From JAIYDJ01 sp031398695 (GTDB lineage Bacteria > Pseudomonadota > Alphaproteobacteria > Rhodobacterales > Rhodobacteraceae), in the NCBI GenBank assembly GCA_031398695.1, contig JANNNU010000024.1, forward strand, positions 1 to 33,959: a DNA stretch of 33,959 nt, written 5' to 3'. Shown one piece after another: positions 1-7,851 of the stretch. Within the stretch, counting starts at the first letter, position 1; every line of letters begins with the position of its first letter. The notes under the pieces are model-generated. The model did no database searches. It was given only the letters and a program-made list of their open reading frames with translations, and was not told the DNA's origin. The translations under genes and the position numbers were made by a program.

Positions 1-825
1 ATCCTGAACCAGCCTTACGGCGCCGACGCGCTTTATGGTGCGGTCTATACCGGCCTCGAGGCGCACTGGGACAGCGAACAGCTGACCGCGCTGTTGAAGT
101 TCCAGCCGAACGACCGCTTTTCCGTGTATGGTGGGTTGAAATACGTCCGCTCCTCGGCCGAGATCGTGATTCCGCCGGTGCTTCTTGGGCCGGCCGGTAC
201 TTACACCGCTTCGACCGACACCGACGGCCAGTTCGGCTATGTGGTGGGTGCAGCCTATGAGATTCCCGACATCGCGCTGCGGGTCGGCCTGTCGTTCGAG
301 TCAGAGATCACCCACGAGTTTGACACCAGCGAGTCGTTTTCCGGCCTGAACGGCGGGGCGACGCTAGGCGGCACGACCGACATCATCCTGCCCAAGACGG
401 TGACGCTGGACTTCCAGACCGGTGTGGCCAAGGACACGCTGGTGTTCGGTTCGGTGCGCTGGTCGGAATGGTCGAAGTACCACGTGCGTCCGTCCTACTT
501 CGAAGCGGTCGCGAACGACGAGGTCACCGGGTTCGACGATGATGTGGTGACCTATGAACTTGGCGTCGGCCGCAAGATCAGCGACAAGCTGTCGGTCTTT
601 GCCCGCATCGGCTACGAAAAATCCGAAGGCGATGTGGCGTCGCGTCTGGCCCCGACCGACGGCTCACGCAGCATCGGCATCGGCGGCACCTACACCCAGG
701 ACAACATGAAGATCACCGGCGGCATCGAATATGTGAAGCTGGGCGACGCGGTAGACGGATCGGGGGTCGAGTTCAGCGACAATCAGGCCGTCGGGGTGGG
801 CCTGCAGGTGCAGTTCAGCTTCTGA
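1..825 (+). CDS. FadL/OmpP1-family outer membrane transport protein (3' part)
   Basis: The reading frame is open from the first base of the window, so the gene starts upstream and only the C-terminal 274 residues are here. The sequence is a run of alternating polar and hydrophobic strands rich in Gly, Tyr and Asp, and ends in Phe (VQFSF), the usual outer-membrane beta-barrel end recognised by the BAM machinery. Stretches such as FGYVVGAAYEIPDIALRVGLSF, LPKTVTLDFQTGVA and FGSVRWSEWSKY match the later strands of the FadL/TodX/OmpP1 family, which carry long-chain fatty acids or other hydrophobic compounds across the outer membrane. The N-terminal hatch region that would confirm the family is missing, and the substrate cannot be told. 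A strong terminator follows 25 bases after the stop, so this gene ends its transcript. Confidence 0.85.
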   Translation: MLNQPYGADALYGAVYTGLEAHWDSEQLTALLKFQPNDRFSVYGGLKYVRSSAEIVIPPVLLGPAGTYTASTDTDGQFGYVVGAAYEIPDIALRVGLSFESEITHEFDTSESFSGLNGGATLGGTTDIILPKTVTLDFQTGVAKDTLVFGSVRWSEWSKYHVRPSYFEAVANDEVTGFDDDVVTYELGVGRKISDKLSVFARIGYEKSEGDVASRLAPTDGSRSIGIGGTYTQDNMKITGGIEYVKLGDAVDGSGVEFSDNQAVGVGLQVQFSF

Positions 826-850
826 TCGCACGTTCCTCGTTGTAGAACGG

Positions 851-876
851 CCCCGCAGATCCTGCGGGGTCTTTTC
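851..876 (+). terminator. Rho-independent terminator after the FadL-like gene
   Basis: A perfect 8-bp stem CCCCGCAG (851-858) and CTGCGGGG (862-869) with a 3-base loop is followed by TCTTTTCGTTT. This is a textbook intrinsic terminator and separates the outer membrane protein gene from the downstream gene at 946. Confidence 0.9.
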
Positions 877-945
877 GTTTAGCGTCTTTCGCGACGGGAC
901 GGTCCCGGCTAACACGTTTGCAACGGCAGCCAGCGGGAACGTCAC

Positions 946-1815
946 ATGATCTATGCCTCGGGGGCCGCCTACCGTGCGGCGCCGCACAAGCGGGTTCTGT
1001 TCTTCGGCATGTCGGGGCTTGGCAAGACCCACCTGTCGAACACGCTGCGCGATGCGGGAGGGTGGTTTCACTACTCGGTCGATTACCGGATCGGCACGCG
1101 CTACATGGGCGAATACATCAGCGACAACTTCAAGCGCGAGGCGATGAAGGTGCCGTTGCTGCGCGACCTTCTGATGACCGACAGTGTCTACATCAGTTCG
1201 AACATCACGTTCGACAATCTGGCGCCGCTGTCGACCTATCTTGGCAAGCCGGGCGATCCGGCGCGCGGCGGCCTGCCGTTTGCCGAATACCAGGTCCGTC
1301 AGGAACAGCACCGCCTGGCCGAAGTCGCCGCCCTGTACGACACGCTGCGGTTCATCGACCGGGCCGAACACCTTTACGGCTATCCGCACTTCGTCTGCGA
1401 CAGCGGCGGGTCGATCTGCGAGGTGGTCGACCCCGAGGACACCGCCGATCCGGTGCTGACCGCGCTGTCGGGCGCGATGCTGATGGTGTGGATCAAGGGG
1501 TCGGATGCGCATAAGGCCGAGTTGGCCCGCCGGTTCGACCGCAGCCCGAAGCCGATGTATTACCAGCCGGCATTTCTAGAACGGCTGTGGGCCGAGTATC
1601 TCGCGCGCGAGGGAAAGCCCGCCGACGCCGTGGACCCCGACGCGTTTCTGCGGTTCGGGTATGCGCGGCTGCTGGACCACCGCCAGCCCCGCTATGCCGC
1701 GATGGCCCGTTGGGGCATCACCCTGACCGCCGAAGAGGTGGCGCGGGTTCAATCGGCCGAGGCTCTGGACGGCCTGATCGCATCCGCGCTTGATCGTCCC
1801 CCGACCGCGGCATAA
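946..1815 (+). CDS. P-loop NTPase of unknown function
   Basis: This is a 289-residue cytosolic-looking protein without signal peptide or membrane segment. A clear Walker A motif, GMSGLGKT, sits at residues 21-28 right after a hydrophobic beta strand (RVLFF), as in small P-loop kinases and ATPases. A second candidate active-site stretch is CDSGGSICEVVDPED near residues 151-165. No effector or DNA-binding domain is recognisable, and I cannot assign it to a named family beyond P-loop NTPase. It begins about 120 bp after the stop of the FadL-like gene, downstream of its terminator, and lies 31 bases before the MetA-like gene on the same strand, so the two may be cotranscribed. It could be a small-molecule kinase or a regulatory ATPase; nothing in the sequence decides between them. 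Confidence 0.8.
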   Translation: MIYASGAAYRAAPHKRVLFFGMSGLGKTHLSNTLRDAGGWFHYSVDYRIGTRYMGEYISDNFKREAMKVPLLRDLLMTDSVYISSNITFDNLAPLSTYLGKPGDPARGGLPFAEYQVRQEQHRLAEVAALYDTLRFIDRAEHLYGYPHFVCDSGGSICEVVDPEDTADPVLTALSGAMLMVWIKGSDAHKAELARRFDRSPKPMYYQPAFLERLWAEYLAREGKPADAVDPDAFLRFGYARLLDHRQPRYAAMARWGITLTAEEVARVQSAEALDGLIASALDRPPTAA

Positions 1816-1846
1816 ATACGCGACTTGCCTTCCGGAGCCTGCAACG

Positions 1847-2767
1847 ATGCCGATCACCCTGCCCGCCACCCTGCCCGCCTTCGACGTTCTGCGCAACGAG
1901 GGCGTCATGGTGATGTCGCCAGAACGTGCGGCGACGCAGGAAATCCGGCCCTTGCGAATCGGGCTTCTGAACCTGATGCCGAAGAAGATCCAGACCGAAA
2001 CCCAGTTCGCCCGCCTGATCGGGGCGACGCCGTTGCAGATCGACTTCCACCTGATCCGGATGACCGAACACCAGACGCGCAACACCGCTGCCGCGCATAT
2101 GGAAGCGTTTTATCGTCCGTTTGCCGACGTGGCCGCCTCGGGCGAGAAGTTCGACGGTCTGATCATCACCGGCGCCCCGATTGAACATCTGCCGTTCGAG
2201 GCGGTGACCTATTGGGACGAGTTGCGCAGTGTGATGGACTGGACCCAGACCCATGTCCACTCGACCTTCGGCGTCTGCTGGGGCGGGATGGCGATGGCCT
2301 GGCATTTTCATCGGCTGCCCAAGCATGACCTTGCCGTCAAGGCGTTCGGCTGTTTCGCGCACCGCAATCTTGCGCCCGCCTCGCCGCTGCTGCGCGGGTT
2401 TTCCGATGACTTCGTGCTTCCGGTCAGCCGGTGGACCGAGATGCGGCAGGACGACATCGACGCGGCGGGACTGACGACCTTGCTGACCTCGGATCAGTCG
2501 GGGCCCTGCATGGTGGACGACCCCGTGCACCGCGCGATCTATCTGATCAATCACCTGGAATATGACAGCGACACGCTGAAGCAGGAGTACGACCGCGACG
2601 TGGCGGCGGGAACACCGATCCATGTGCCGGCCAACTATTATCCCGATGACAATCCCGTGCGCGCGCCCTTGAACCGTTGGCGCAGCCATGCACATCTGCT
2701 TTACGGGAACTGGATCAACGAAATGTATCAGACAACCCCTTATGATATCGCGCAGATTGGCACTTAG
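1847..2767 (+). CDS. metA: MetA-family homoserine O-acyltransferase, probably acetyl-CoA dependent
   Basis: This 306-residue protein matches the MetA family, which acylates the hydroxyl of L-homoserine as the first committed step of methionine synthesis in the cytosol. The catalytic Cys is at residue 144 in GVCWGGM, and the His/Glu pair is in NHLEYD (H236, E238). Residue 113 is Glu (GAPIE), aligned two residues off from position 111 of E. coli MetA. Family work shows that Glu here gives acetyl-CoA specificity while Gly gives succinyl-CoA. The enzyme is therefore more likely a homoserine O-acetyltransferase than the succinyltransferase its name suggests. I chose ATG 1847, preceded by GGAG at 1833-1836, because the frame upstream, although open with an alternative GTG-type start, does not resemble the family N terminus. 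The 3' end overlaps the next gene by 26 bp. Confidence 0.93.
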   Translation: MPITLPATLPAFDVLRNEGVMVMSPERAATQEIRPLRIGLLNLMPKKIQTETQFARLIGATPLQIDFHLIRMTEHQTRNTAAAHMEAFYRPFADVAASGEKFDGLIITGAPIEHLPFEAVTYWDELRSVMDWTQTHVHSTFGVCWGGMAMAWHFHRLPKHDLAVKAFGCFAHRNLAPASPLLRGFSDDFVLPVSRWTEMRQDDIDAAGLTTLLTSDQSGPCMVDDPVHRAIYLINHLEYDSDTLKQEYDRDVAAGTPIHVPANYYPDDNPVRAPLNRWRSHAHLLYGNWINEMYQTTPYDIAQIGT

Positions 2768-3704
2768 TTTCGGCATAGGCGCGGCGCTGGTTGCGGCGGG
2801 CTCCGTTGCCGGATGCGCAAGCCTGCGCAAGACGCGTGCCGAAACCGCCCACCCGCCCGTCGGGCAGTTCCTGACCGTCGACGGGTTGCGCGTGCATTAC
2901 GACATGCAGGGGTCCGGGCCTGACATCATCCTGCTGCACGGCGCGTCGGGCAATCTGCGCGACTATACCTTTGGACTGCGGGATCTTCTGACACCGCATT
3001 TCCGGGTGACGGCCTTCGACCGCCCGGGCTTGGGGTATTCCGATCCCTTGCCGGACGGCGGCTTTACCCTGGCGGATCAGGTGGCGGTGCTGCGCGCGGC
3101 GGCTGACCAACTGGGCATCCGCCGGCCGGTGCTGCTGGGCCAAAGCTTTGGCGGATCGGTGGCGCTGGAATGGGCGTTGCAAGGCGGTGACGATGCCCCG
3201 TCTGCGCTGGTGCTCTTGTGCACCGCGTCCCTGCCGTGGCCGGGCGGGCTGGACGTATCCTATCAGATTCTGTCGAACCCGCTGAGCGCGGCGCTGGTGG
3301 TGCCGGTCGCGTCGGCGTTCGTGTCCGAGGCTTACGTGGCCAGGGCGATCGAGCGGATCTTTGCCCCCGAACCGATGCCCGACGGCTATATCGAGCATAT
3401 CGGCGCGGACCTGACGCTGCGGAAAAGCACGCTGGTCGCCAACGCCCGGCAAGTCAACGGGTTGCGACCGCAACTGGTGGCGATGGAGCCGCGCTATGCG
3501 GGGCTGAAGATGCCGGTCGAGCTGATCCACGGCGATGCCGACAGCATCGTGCCGCTGCACATCCATTCTGCCCGGCTGGTAAAGCTGTTGCCCGACGCCC
3601 GGCTGACCGTCATTCCGGGTGGGGGCCACATGCCGCAGCATCTGCACCGGGATCTGGTGGTCACGGCGGCCCTGCGCGTCGCGACGCGGGCCGGCTTGCG
3701 CTGA
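2742..3704 (+). CDS. Alpha/beta-fold hydrolase with lipoprotein-type signal
   Basis: This is a 320-residue alpha/beta hydrolase. Visible landmarks are the oxyanion region LLHGASGN (64-71), FDRPGLGYSD (92-101), the nucleophile elbow GQSFGGS with Ser135, an acid in HGDADSIVP (Asp265 or Asp267) and the His in GGGHMPQH (His296), so the catalytic triad is complete. Taking ATG 2742 as start gives an N terminus with Arg-Arg, a hydrophobic stretch and VAGC with Cys25, a reasonable lipobox. The enzyme is probably exported and lipid-anchored in the periplasm. It overlaps the metA-like gene by 26 bp, so its translation is probably coupled to it. That MetX-type homoserine acyltransferases are also alpha/beta hydrolases looks like coincidence, because this protein lacks their size and is predicted to be exported. 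Substrate unknown. Confidence 0.85.
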   Translation: MISRRLALSFGIGAALVAAGSVAGCASLRKTRAETAHPPVGQFLTVDGLRVHYDMQGSGPDIILLHGASGNLRDYTFGLRDLLTPHFRVTAFDRPGLGYSDPLPDGGFTLADQVAVLRAAADQLGIRRPVLLGQSFGGSVALEWALQGGDDAPSALVLLCTASLPWPGGLDVSYQILSNPLSAALVVPVASAFVSEAYVARAIERIFAPEPMPDGYIEHIGADLTLRKSTLVANARQVNGLRPQLVAMEPRYAGLKMPVELIHGDADSIVPLHIHSARLVKLLPDARLTVIPGGGHMPQHLHRDLVVTAALRVATRAGLR

Positions 3705-3758
3705 CGGATTGCGCTCAACCGGCCAATCGCCATACTGGCAAAAAATCCGGAGACCCGC

Positions 3759-4631
3759 ATGGACCTGCCCTTTGACGGCGCAATCAGCCGCTATTTTCGC
3801 GAAAGCGCACCCAAAGAGGTGCGCAAGGCGATCGAAAAGGCCGGAAAGGATGACATCCTCAACCCGGACTATCCGTACCGGACCGAGCTGAAGAAGAAGG
3901 ATCACGACGCACATATGGAGGCGCTGCAGATCCAGCTGGCCCGTCTGCAGGCCGGCGTCAAGGCCAGCGGCCAGCGCGTGATGGTAGTGTTCGAGGGCCG
4001 CGACGCCGCCGGCAAGGGCGGCGCGATCGCTGCCGTGCGCGAAAACATGAACCCTCGGCAGGTGCAGATCGTGGCCTTGGCCAAACCGTCGGACCGCGAG
4101 GCGGCGCAATGGTATTTCCAGCGCTATGTCGACTGGTTTCCTGCCAAGGGCGAGATCGCCCTGTTCGACCGCAGCTGGTACAACCGCGCGATGATCGAAC
4201 ACGTGTTCGGGTTCTGCACGCCCGAACAGCGCACCAAGTTCTTCCGCCAACTGCCGGATTTCGAACGGATGATCGTGGACGAGGGGATCATCCTGATCAA
4301 GCTGTGGCTTGAGGTCGGACGGGCCGAGCAGCTGAAACGCTTTCTCGACCGCGAGAAGGACCCGCTAAAACAGTGGAAGCTGTCGTCGATCGACATCGAC
4401 GGTCTGGGCAAGTGGGACGCCTATTCGGCCGCGATCACCGAGACGATGCAGATCAGCCATTTCGACCATGCGCCGTGGACGGTGATCCTGTCTGATGACA
4501 AACCGCGCGCGCGGATCGCGGCGATCCAGACTCTGCTGTCGGCGGTGGACTACAAGGGCAAGGATCCCGCCGTGATCGGCCGGATCGACCCGCTGATCTG
4601 CGGTGGTCCCGGGATCAGGCCGAAAGGTTGA
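3759..4631 (+). CDS. ppk2: Polyphosphate kinase 2 (PPK2)
   Basis: This is a 290-residue single-domain PPK2, which moves phosphate between inorganic polyphosphate and nucleotides in the cytosol. The P-loop is GRDAAGKG at residues 80-87, and the second conserved block is FDRSWYNR at 136-143, which carries the acidic residue that helps bind metal. The lid region follows (RAEQLKRFLDREKDPLKQWKLSSID, in part). Length and motifs fit one-domain class I enzymes acting on nucleoside diphosphates, but the exact nucleotide preference cannot be read from the sequence. GGAG sits about 10 bases before the ATG. Its stop overlaps the TTG start of the TetR regulator in the arrangement TTGA, so the two are translated as a pair. 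Confidence 0.93.
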   Translation: MDLPFDGAISRYFRESAPKEVRKAIEKAGKDDILNPDYPYRTELKKKDHDAHMEALQIQLARLQAGVKASGQRVMVVFEGRDAAGKGGAIAAVRENMNPRQVQIVALAKPSDREAAQWYFQRYVDWFPAKGEIALFDRSWYNRAMIEHVFGFCTPEQRTKFFRQLPDFERMIVDEGIILIKLWLEVGRAEQLKRFLDREKDPLKQWKLSSIDIDGLGKWDAYSAAITETMQISHFDHAPWTVILSDDKPRARIAAIQTLLSAVDYKGKDPAVIGRIDPLICGGPGIRPKG

Positions 4632-5239
4632 AGCGCGGCTACCATCACGGCAATCTGCGCCAGGCGCTGGTCGATGCGGCGCTGGGGCTGATCGTGCAGA
4701 ACGGCCCGCAGGGCTTCACTTTGTCCGAGGCCGCGAAGGCCGCCGATGTGACGCCCGCCGCTGTCTATCGTCACTTTGCCGGGCGCGACGACCTGATGGC
4801 CGAGGTGGCGCGGCAAGGCTATGACATCTTTGCAGCACTTATGGAGTTTGCCTACAACGACGGCAAACCCAGCGCGCTGGCCGCGTTCGAGGCAACGGGG
4901 CGCGCTTACCTCGCCTTTGCGCGCAAATATCCCGGCCACTATCAGGCGATGTTCGAAAGCGGGCTGTCTTTCAACGCGCATCCCGATCTTGCACAGGTGG
5001 CCGCGCGCGCGCGCGGTGTGCTCGAGGTCGCGGCAGAGCGGCTGTCGCAGCACATGCCCGCGGATCGGCGCCCGCCCGCCTCGATGTTTTCGGCGCATAT
5101 CTGGGCGATGAGCCATGGCGTGGTCGAATTGTTCATGCGCGGCGCGCCGGGTGCAAAATCGTCCTTTCCTCCCGAGGATCTGCTGGAGGCCGGCATCGGG
5201 ATCTATCTGCGCGGGCTGGGGTTATTGCCGCCCGAGTGA
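4628..5239 (+). CDS. TetR/AcrR-family regulator with WHG-type C-terminal domain
   Basis: This is a 203-residue transcription factor. The N-terminal helix-turn-helix region reads GYHHGNLRQALVDAAL, then FTLSEAAKAADVTPAAVYRHF (residues about 30-50), the standard TetR DNA-binding domain. The C-terminal half contains HIWAMSHGVVELFM, where Trp, His and Gly match the WHG signature of TetR C-terminal ligand domains. The start is a TTG at 4628 overlapping the ppk2 stop by four bases, with a purine-rich GAAAGG just upstream. No ATG lies in frame nearby, and homologous proteins begin with this same RGYHHGNL segment. Being coupled to ppk2, it may control ppk2 or the dehydrogenase gene that follows 87 bp downstream. 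The ligand is unknown. Confidence 0.92.
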   Translation: MKRGYHHGNLRQALVDAALGLIVQNGPQGFTLSEAAKAADVTPAAVYRHFAGRDDLMAEVARQGYDIFAALMEFAYNDGKPSALAAFEATGRAYLAFARKYPGHYQAMFESGLSFNAHPDLAQVAARARGVLEVAAERLSQHMPADRRPPASMFSAHIWAMSHGVVELFMRGAPGAKSSFPPEDLLEAGIGIYLRGLGLLPPE

Positions 5240-5326
5240 CGCTTGCGACATCATGTGTCGCGCGTTTGCATGACCCCGCCTGCCCACGGGATCAATTTGC
5301 GGCAAAACAGGCTAGGGAGTCCGTGC

Positions 5327-7744
5327 ATGAAAACCCATACCCGCGTGGTCGTGATCGGCGGCGGTGTCGTCGGTTGTTCGGTGCTGTATCACCTGACCAA
5401 ACTCGGCTGGTCGGACGTGACGCTGATCGAGCGGGCAGAGCTGACGGCCGGATCGACCTGGCACGCGGCGGGCGGCTTTCACACCCTGAACGGCGACACC
5501 AACATGGCGGCGCTGCAAGGCTACACGATCCGGCTTTACAAAGAGCTGGAGGCGATCACCGGCATGTCTTGCGGGCTGCATCACGTCGGTGGGATCACCC
5601 TGGCCGACAACGTCGAACGCTTCGACATGCTGAAGGCCGAACGCGCCAAGCACCGCTACATGGGGCTGGACACGGCGATCCTGTCGCCTGCCGAAGTTGA
5701 GACGATGACCGACGGCATGGTAAACACGGCCGGTATCCTCGGAGCGCTCTATGACCCGCTGGACGGCCATCTCGACCCCTACGGCACGACGCACGCCTAT
5801 GCCAAGGCGGCCAAGATGGGCGGGGCCGAGATCATCGTGCAAACCAAAGTGCTGGCCACCAACCCCACCGCAGAAGGCTGGGAGGTCGTCACCGACAAGG
5901 GCACCATCCACTGCGAGCATCTGGTGAACGCCGCCGGCCTCTGGGCCCGCGAGGTCGGCGCGATGGCCGGCGTCTACCTGCCGCTTCTGCCGATGGCTCA
6001 CCAGTATCTGGTGACCGACGACATCCCCGAGATCGTCGCTCGCGGCGGCCGCGAGTTCCCGCATGTGATGGACCCCGGCGGCGAATCCTACCTGCGCCAG
6101 GAAGGCCGCGGCTTCTGCATCGGCTTCTACGAAAAACCTTGCGAGGGGTGGAGCATCGACGGCACCCCCTGGACCTGGGGGCAGGAGTTGCTGCCCGACG
6201 CCTATGACAAGATCGCCGACAGCGTCGAATTCGCCTACCGCCGCTTCCCCGCGCTGCAACGTGCGGGCGTGAAGCGGGTGATCCACGGCCCCTTCACCTT
6301 CGCCCCCGACGGCAACCCCCTGATCGGCCCGGTGCAGGGCCTGCGCAACTACTGGTCGGCCTGTGCGGTCATGGCTGGCTTCAGCCAGGGCGGCGGCATG
6401 GGCCTGTCGCTCGCCCAGTGGATGATCCACGGCGAGGTCGAACGCGACCCGCGCGGGTTCGACGTGTCGCGCTTTGGCACCTGGACCACGCCGGGCTATA
6501 CCGTGCCCAAGGTGATCGAGAACTATCAGATGCGGTTCTCGGTCTCATTCCCCAACGAGGAACGGCCCGCCGCCCGACCCTTCCGTACCACGCCGATGTA
6601 TGACCTCAACACGTCGATGCGCGCGGTCTGGGGGCAGCAATACGGGCTGGAAGTGCCGAACTATTTCGCCCTGCCGGGTGAGCCGTTTTATGAAACGCCG
6701 ACCTTCAAACGGTCGAATGCGTGGGAGGCGACCAAGCAGGAAGTGCTGGCCGTCCGCAACGGCGTTGGCATCAACGAGGTGCAGAACTTCGGCAAGTACC
6801 GCGTCACCGGCCCGAACGCCCGCGCCTGGCTCGACCGGATCATGGCCGGGCTGATCCCGAAACCGGGGCGGCTGTCGCTGACCCCGATGCTGGCCCAGTC
6901 TGGCAAGATCATCGGCGATTTCACGGTGTCCTGCCTGTCGGACACCGAGTTTCAGCTGACAGCCAGCTACGGCGCGCAGGGCTGGCATGACCGGTGGTTT
7001 GAGCAGAACGCAAGCGACGGCGTGCGGGTCGAAAACATCTCCGACGCGCGGTCGGGCTTCCAGATCGCAGGGCCGAATGCCCGCACTCTGCTAGCCCGCG
7101 TGACCCGCAGCGACGTCGGCCCCGAGGCGTTCAAGTTCATGGACGTGAAACGAATGACCGTCGGCATGGCCGACTGCATCGTGCAGCGCGTCAGTTACAC
7201 CGCCGATCTCGGCTATGAAATCTACACCGACTACATGTCGGTCCGCCACCTGTGGGACGTGCTGTCGGCCGCAGGCACCGACCTCGGCCTGCGCCCCTTC
7301 GGCATGCGGGCGATGATGTCGCTGCGCCTGGACAAATGGTTCGGATCCTGGGGCCGCGAGTTCTCGCCCGATTATACACCGGCGGAAACCGGCCTCGACC
7401 GCTACATCAGATGGAACAAGCCCGCCGACTGGATCGGCAAGGCGGCAGCGACCGCCGACAAGGCCGCAGGCCCCAAACGCAAGCTCGCCTCCTTCATCGT
7501 CGAGGCCGACGACGCCGACGTCGTCGCGTGGGAGCCGATCTGGCTCGACGGCGCCGTGGTGGGCTTTTGTACCTCGGGCGGCTTTTCGCACTTCACCGGG
7601 CTCAGCGTGGCGCAAGGCTTTCTGCCCGCCGACCGGATCGTGGACGGCCTGCCGGTGGAAATAGAGATACTCGGCGTCAAACGCCCCGCTCGCGTCCACC
7701 TCGCGCCGCTGTTCGATGCCGATGGCGCCCGGATGCGCGGCTAG
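5327..7744 (+). CDS. Dimethylglycine/sarcosine dehydrogenase-like FAD-GcvT fusion enzyme
   Basis: This is an 805-residue two-part flavoenzyme. The N-terminal half is a DAO-type FAD domain with the dinucleotide motif GGGVVG at residues 11-16 and GSTWHAAGG at 42-50. His46 sits where dimethylglycine and sarcosine dehydrogenases bind FAD covalently. The C-terminal half (about 420-800) is a GcvT-like aminomethyltransferase domain with NFGKYRVTGP, GPNAR, YTADLGYEIY and RLDKWFGSWG segments, which would pass the one-carbon unit to tetrahydrofolate. The family demethylates N-methyl amines in the cytosol, typically dimethylglycine or sarcosine from betaine or choline breakdown. The exact substrate cannot be read. 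The start at ATG 5327 follows an AGGGAG at 5314-5319; the frame is open further upstream but does not look coding there. No other choline or betaine gene is adjacent. Confidence 0.9.
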   Translation: MKTHTRVVVIGGGVVGCSVLYHLTKLGWSDVTLIERAELTAGSTWHAAGGFHTLNGDTNMAALQGYTIRLYKELEAITGMSCGLHHVGGITLADNVERFDMLKAERAKHRYMGLDTAILSPAEVETMTDGMVNTAGILGALYDPLDGHLDPYGTTHAYAKAAKMGGAEIIVQTKVLATNPTAEGWEVVTDKGTIHCEHLVNAAGLWAREVGAMAGVYLPLLPMAHQYLVTDDIPEIVARGGREFPHVMDPGGESYLRQEGRGFCIGFYEKPCEGWSIDGTPWTWGQELLPDAYDKIADSVEFAYRRFPALQRAGVKRVIHGPFTFAPDGNPLIGPVQGLRNYWSACAVMAGFSQGGGMGLSLAQWMIHGEVERDPRGFDVSRFGTWTTPGYTVPKVIENYQMRFSVSFPNEERPAARPFRTTPMYDLNTSMRAVWGQQYGLEVPNYFALPGEPFYETPTFKRSNAWEATKQEVLAVRNGVGINEVQNFGKYRVTGPNARAWLDRIMAGLIPKPGRLSLTPMLAQSGKIIGDFTVSCLSDTEFQLTASYGAQGWHDRWFEQNASDGVRVENISDARSGFQIAGPNARTLLARVTRSDVGPEAFKFMDVKRMTVGMADCIVQRVSYTADLGYEIYTDYMSVRHLWDVLSAAGTDLGLRPFGMRAMMSLRLDKWFGSWGREFSPDYTPAETGLDRYIRWNKPADWIGKAAATADKAAGPKRKLASFIVEADDADVVAWEPIWLDGAVVGFCTSGGFSHFTGLSVAQGFLPADRIVDGLPVEIEILGVKRPARVHLAPLFDADGARMRG

Positions 7745-7750
7745 CCCTTT

Positions 7751-7817
7751 CATCTTGGCTGAAATATCCTCGGGGGGTGAGGTGCGCAGCACCGAGGGGG
7801 GCAGACAGCCCCCCTTC
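7751..7817. repeat. Intergenic element copy A (TTGGNNNAAATATCC) with hairpins
   Basis: CATCTTGGCTGAAATATCC at 7751-7769 matches the copy at 25232-25250 at 17 of 19 positions. It is followed by a small hairpin, GGTGC (7781-7785) with GCACC (7789-7793). A perfect 7-bp stem comes next, GGGGGGC (7796-7802) with GCCCCCC (7808-7814), followed by TTCTT, which looks like an intrinsic terminator for the dehydrogenase gene. I recall similar text between genes of many Rhodobacterales, but no count was made. Confidence 0.7.
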
Positions 7818-7851
7818 TTGCCGCCATGATCCGCCCAGGAGAACCGACATC

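Noticed and set aside
2715..4250. A 511-codon open frame on -
   Set aside because: It runs antisense to the hydrolase and ppk2 genes, both of which show full catalytic motifs; it is a high-GC shadow.
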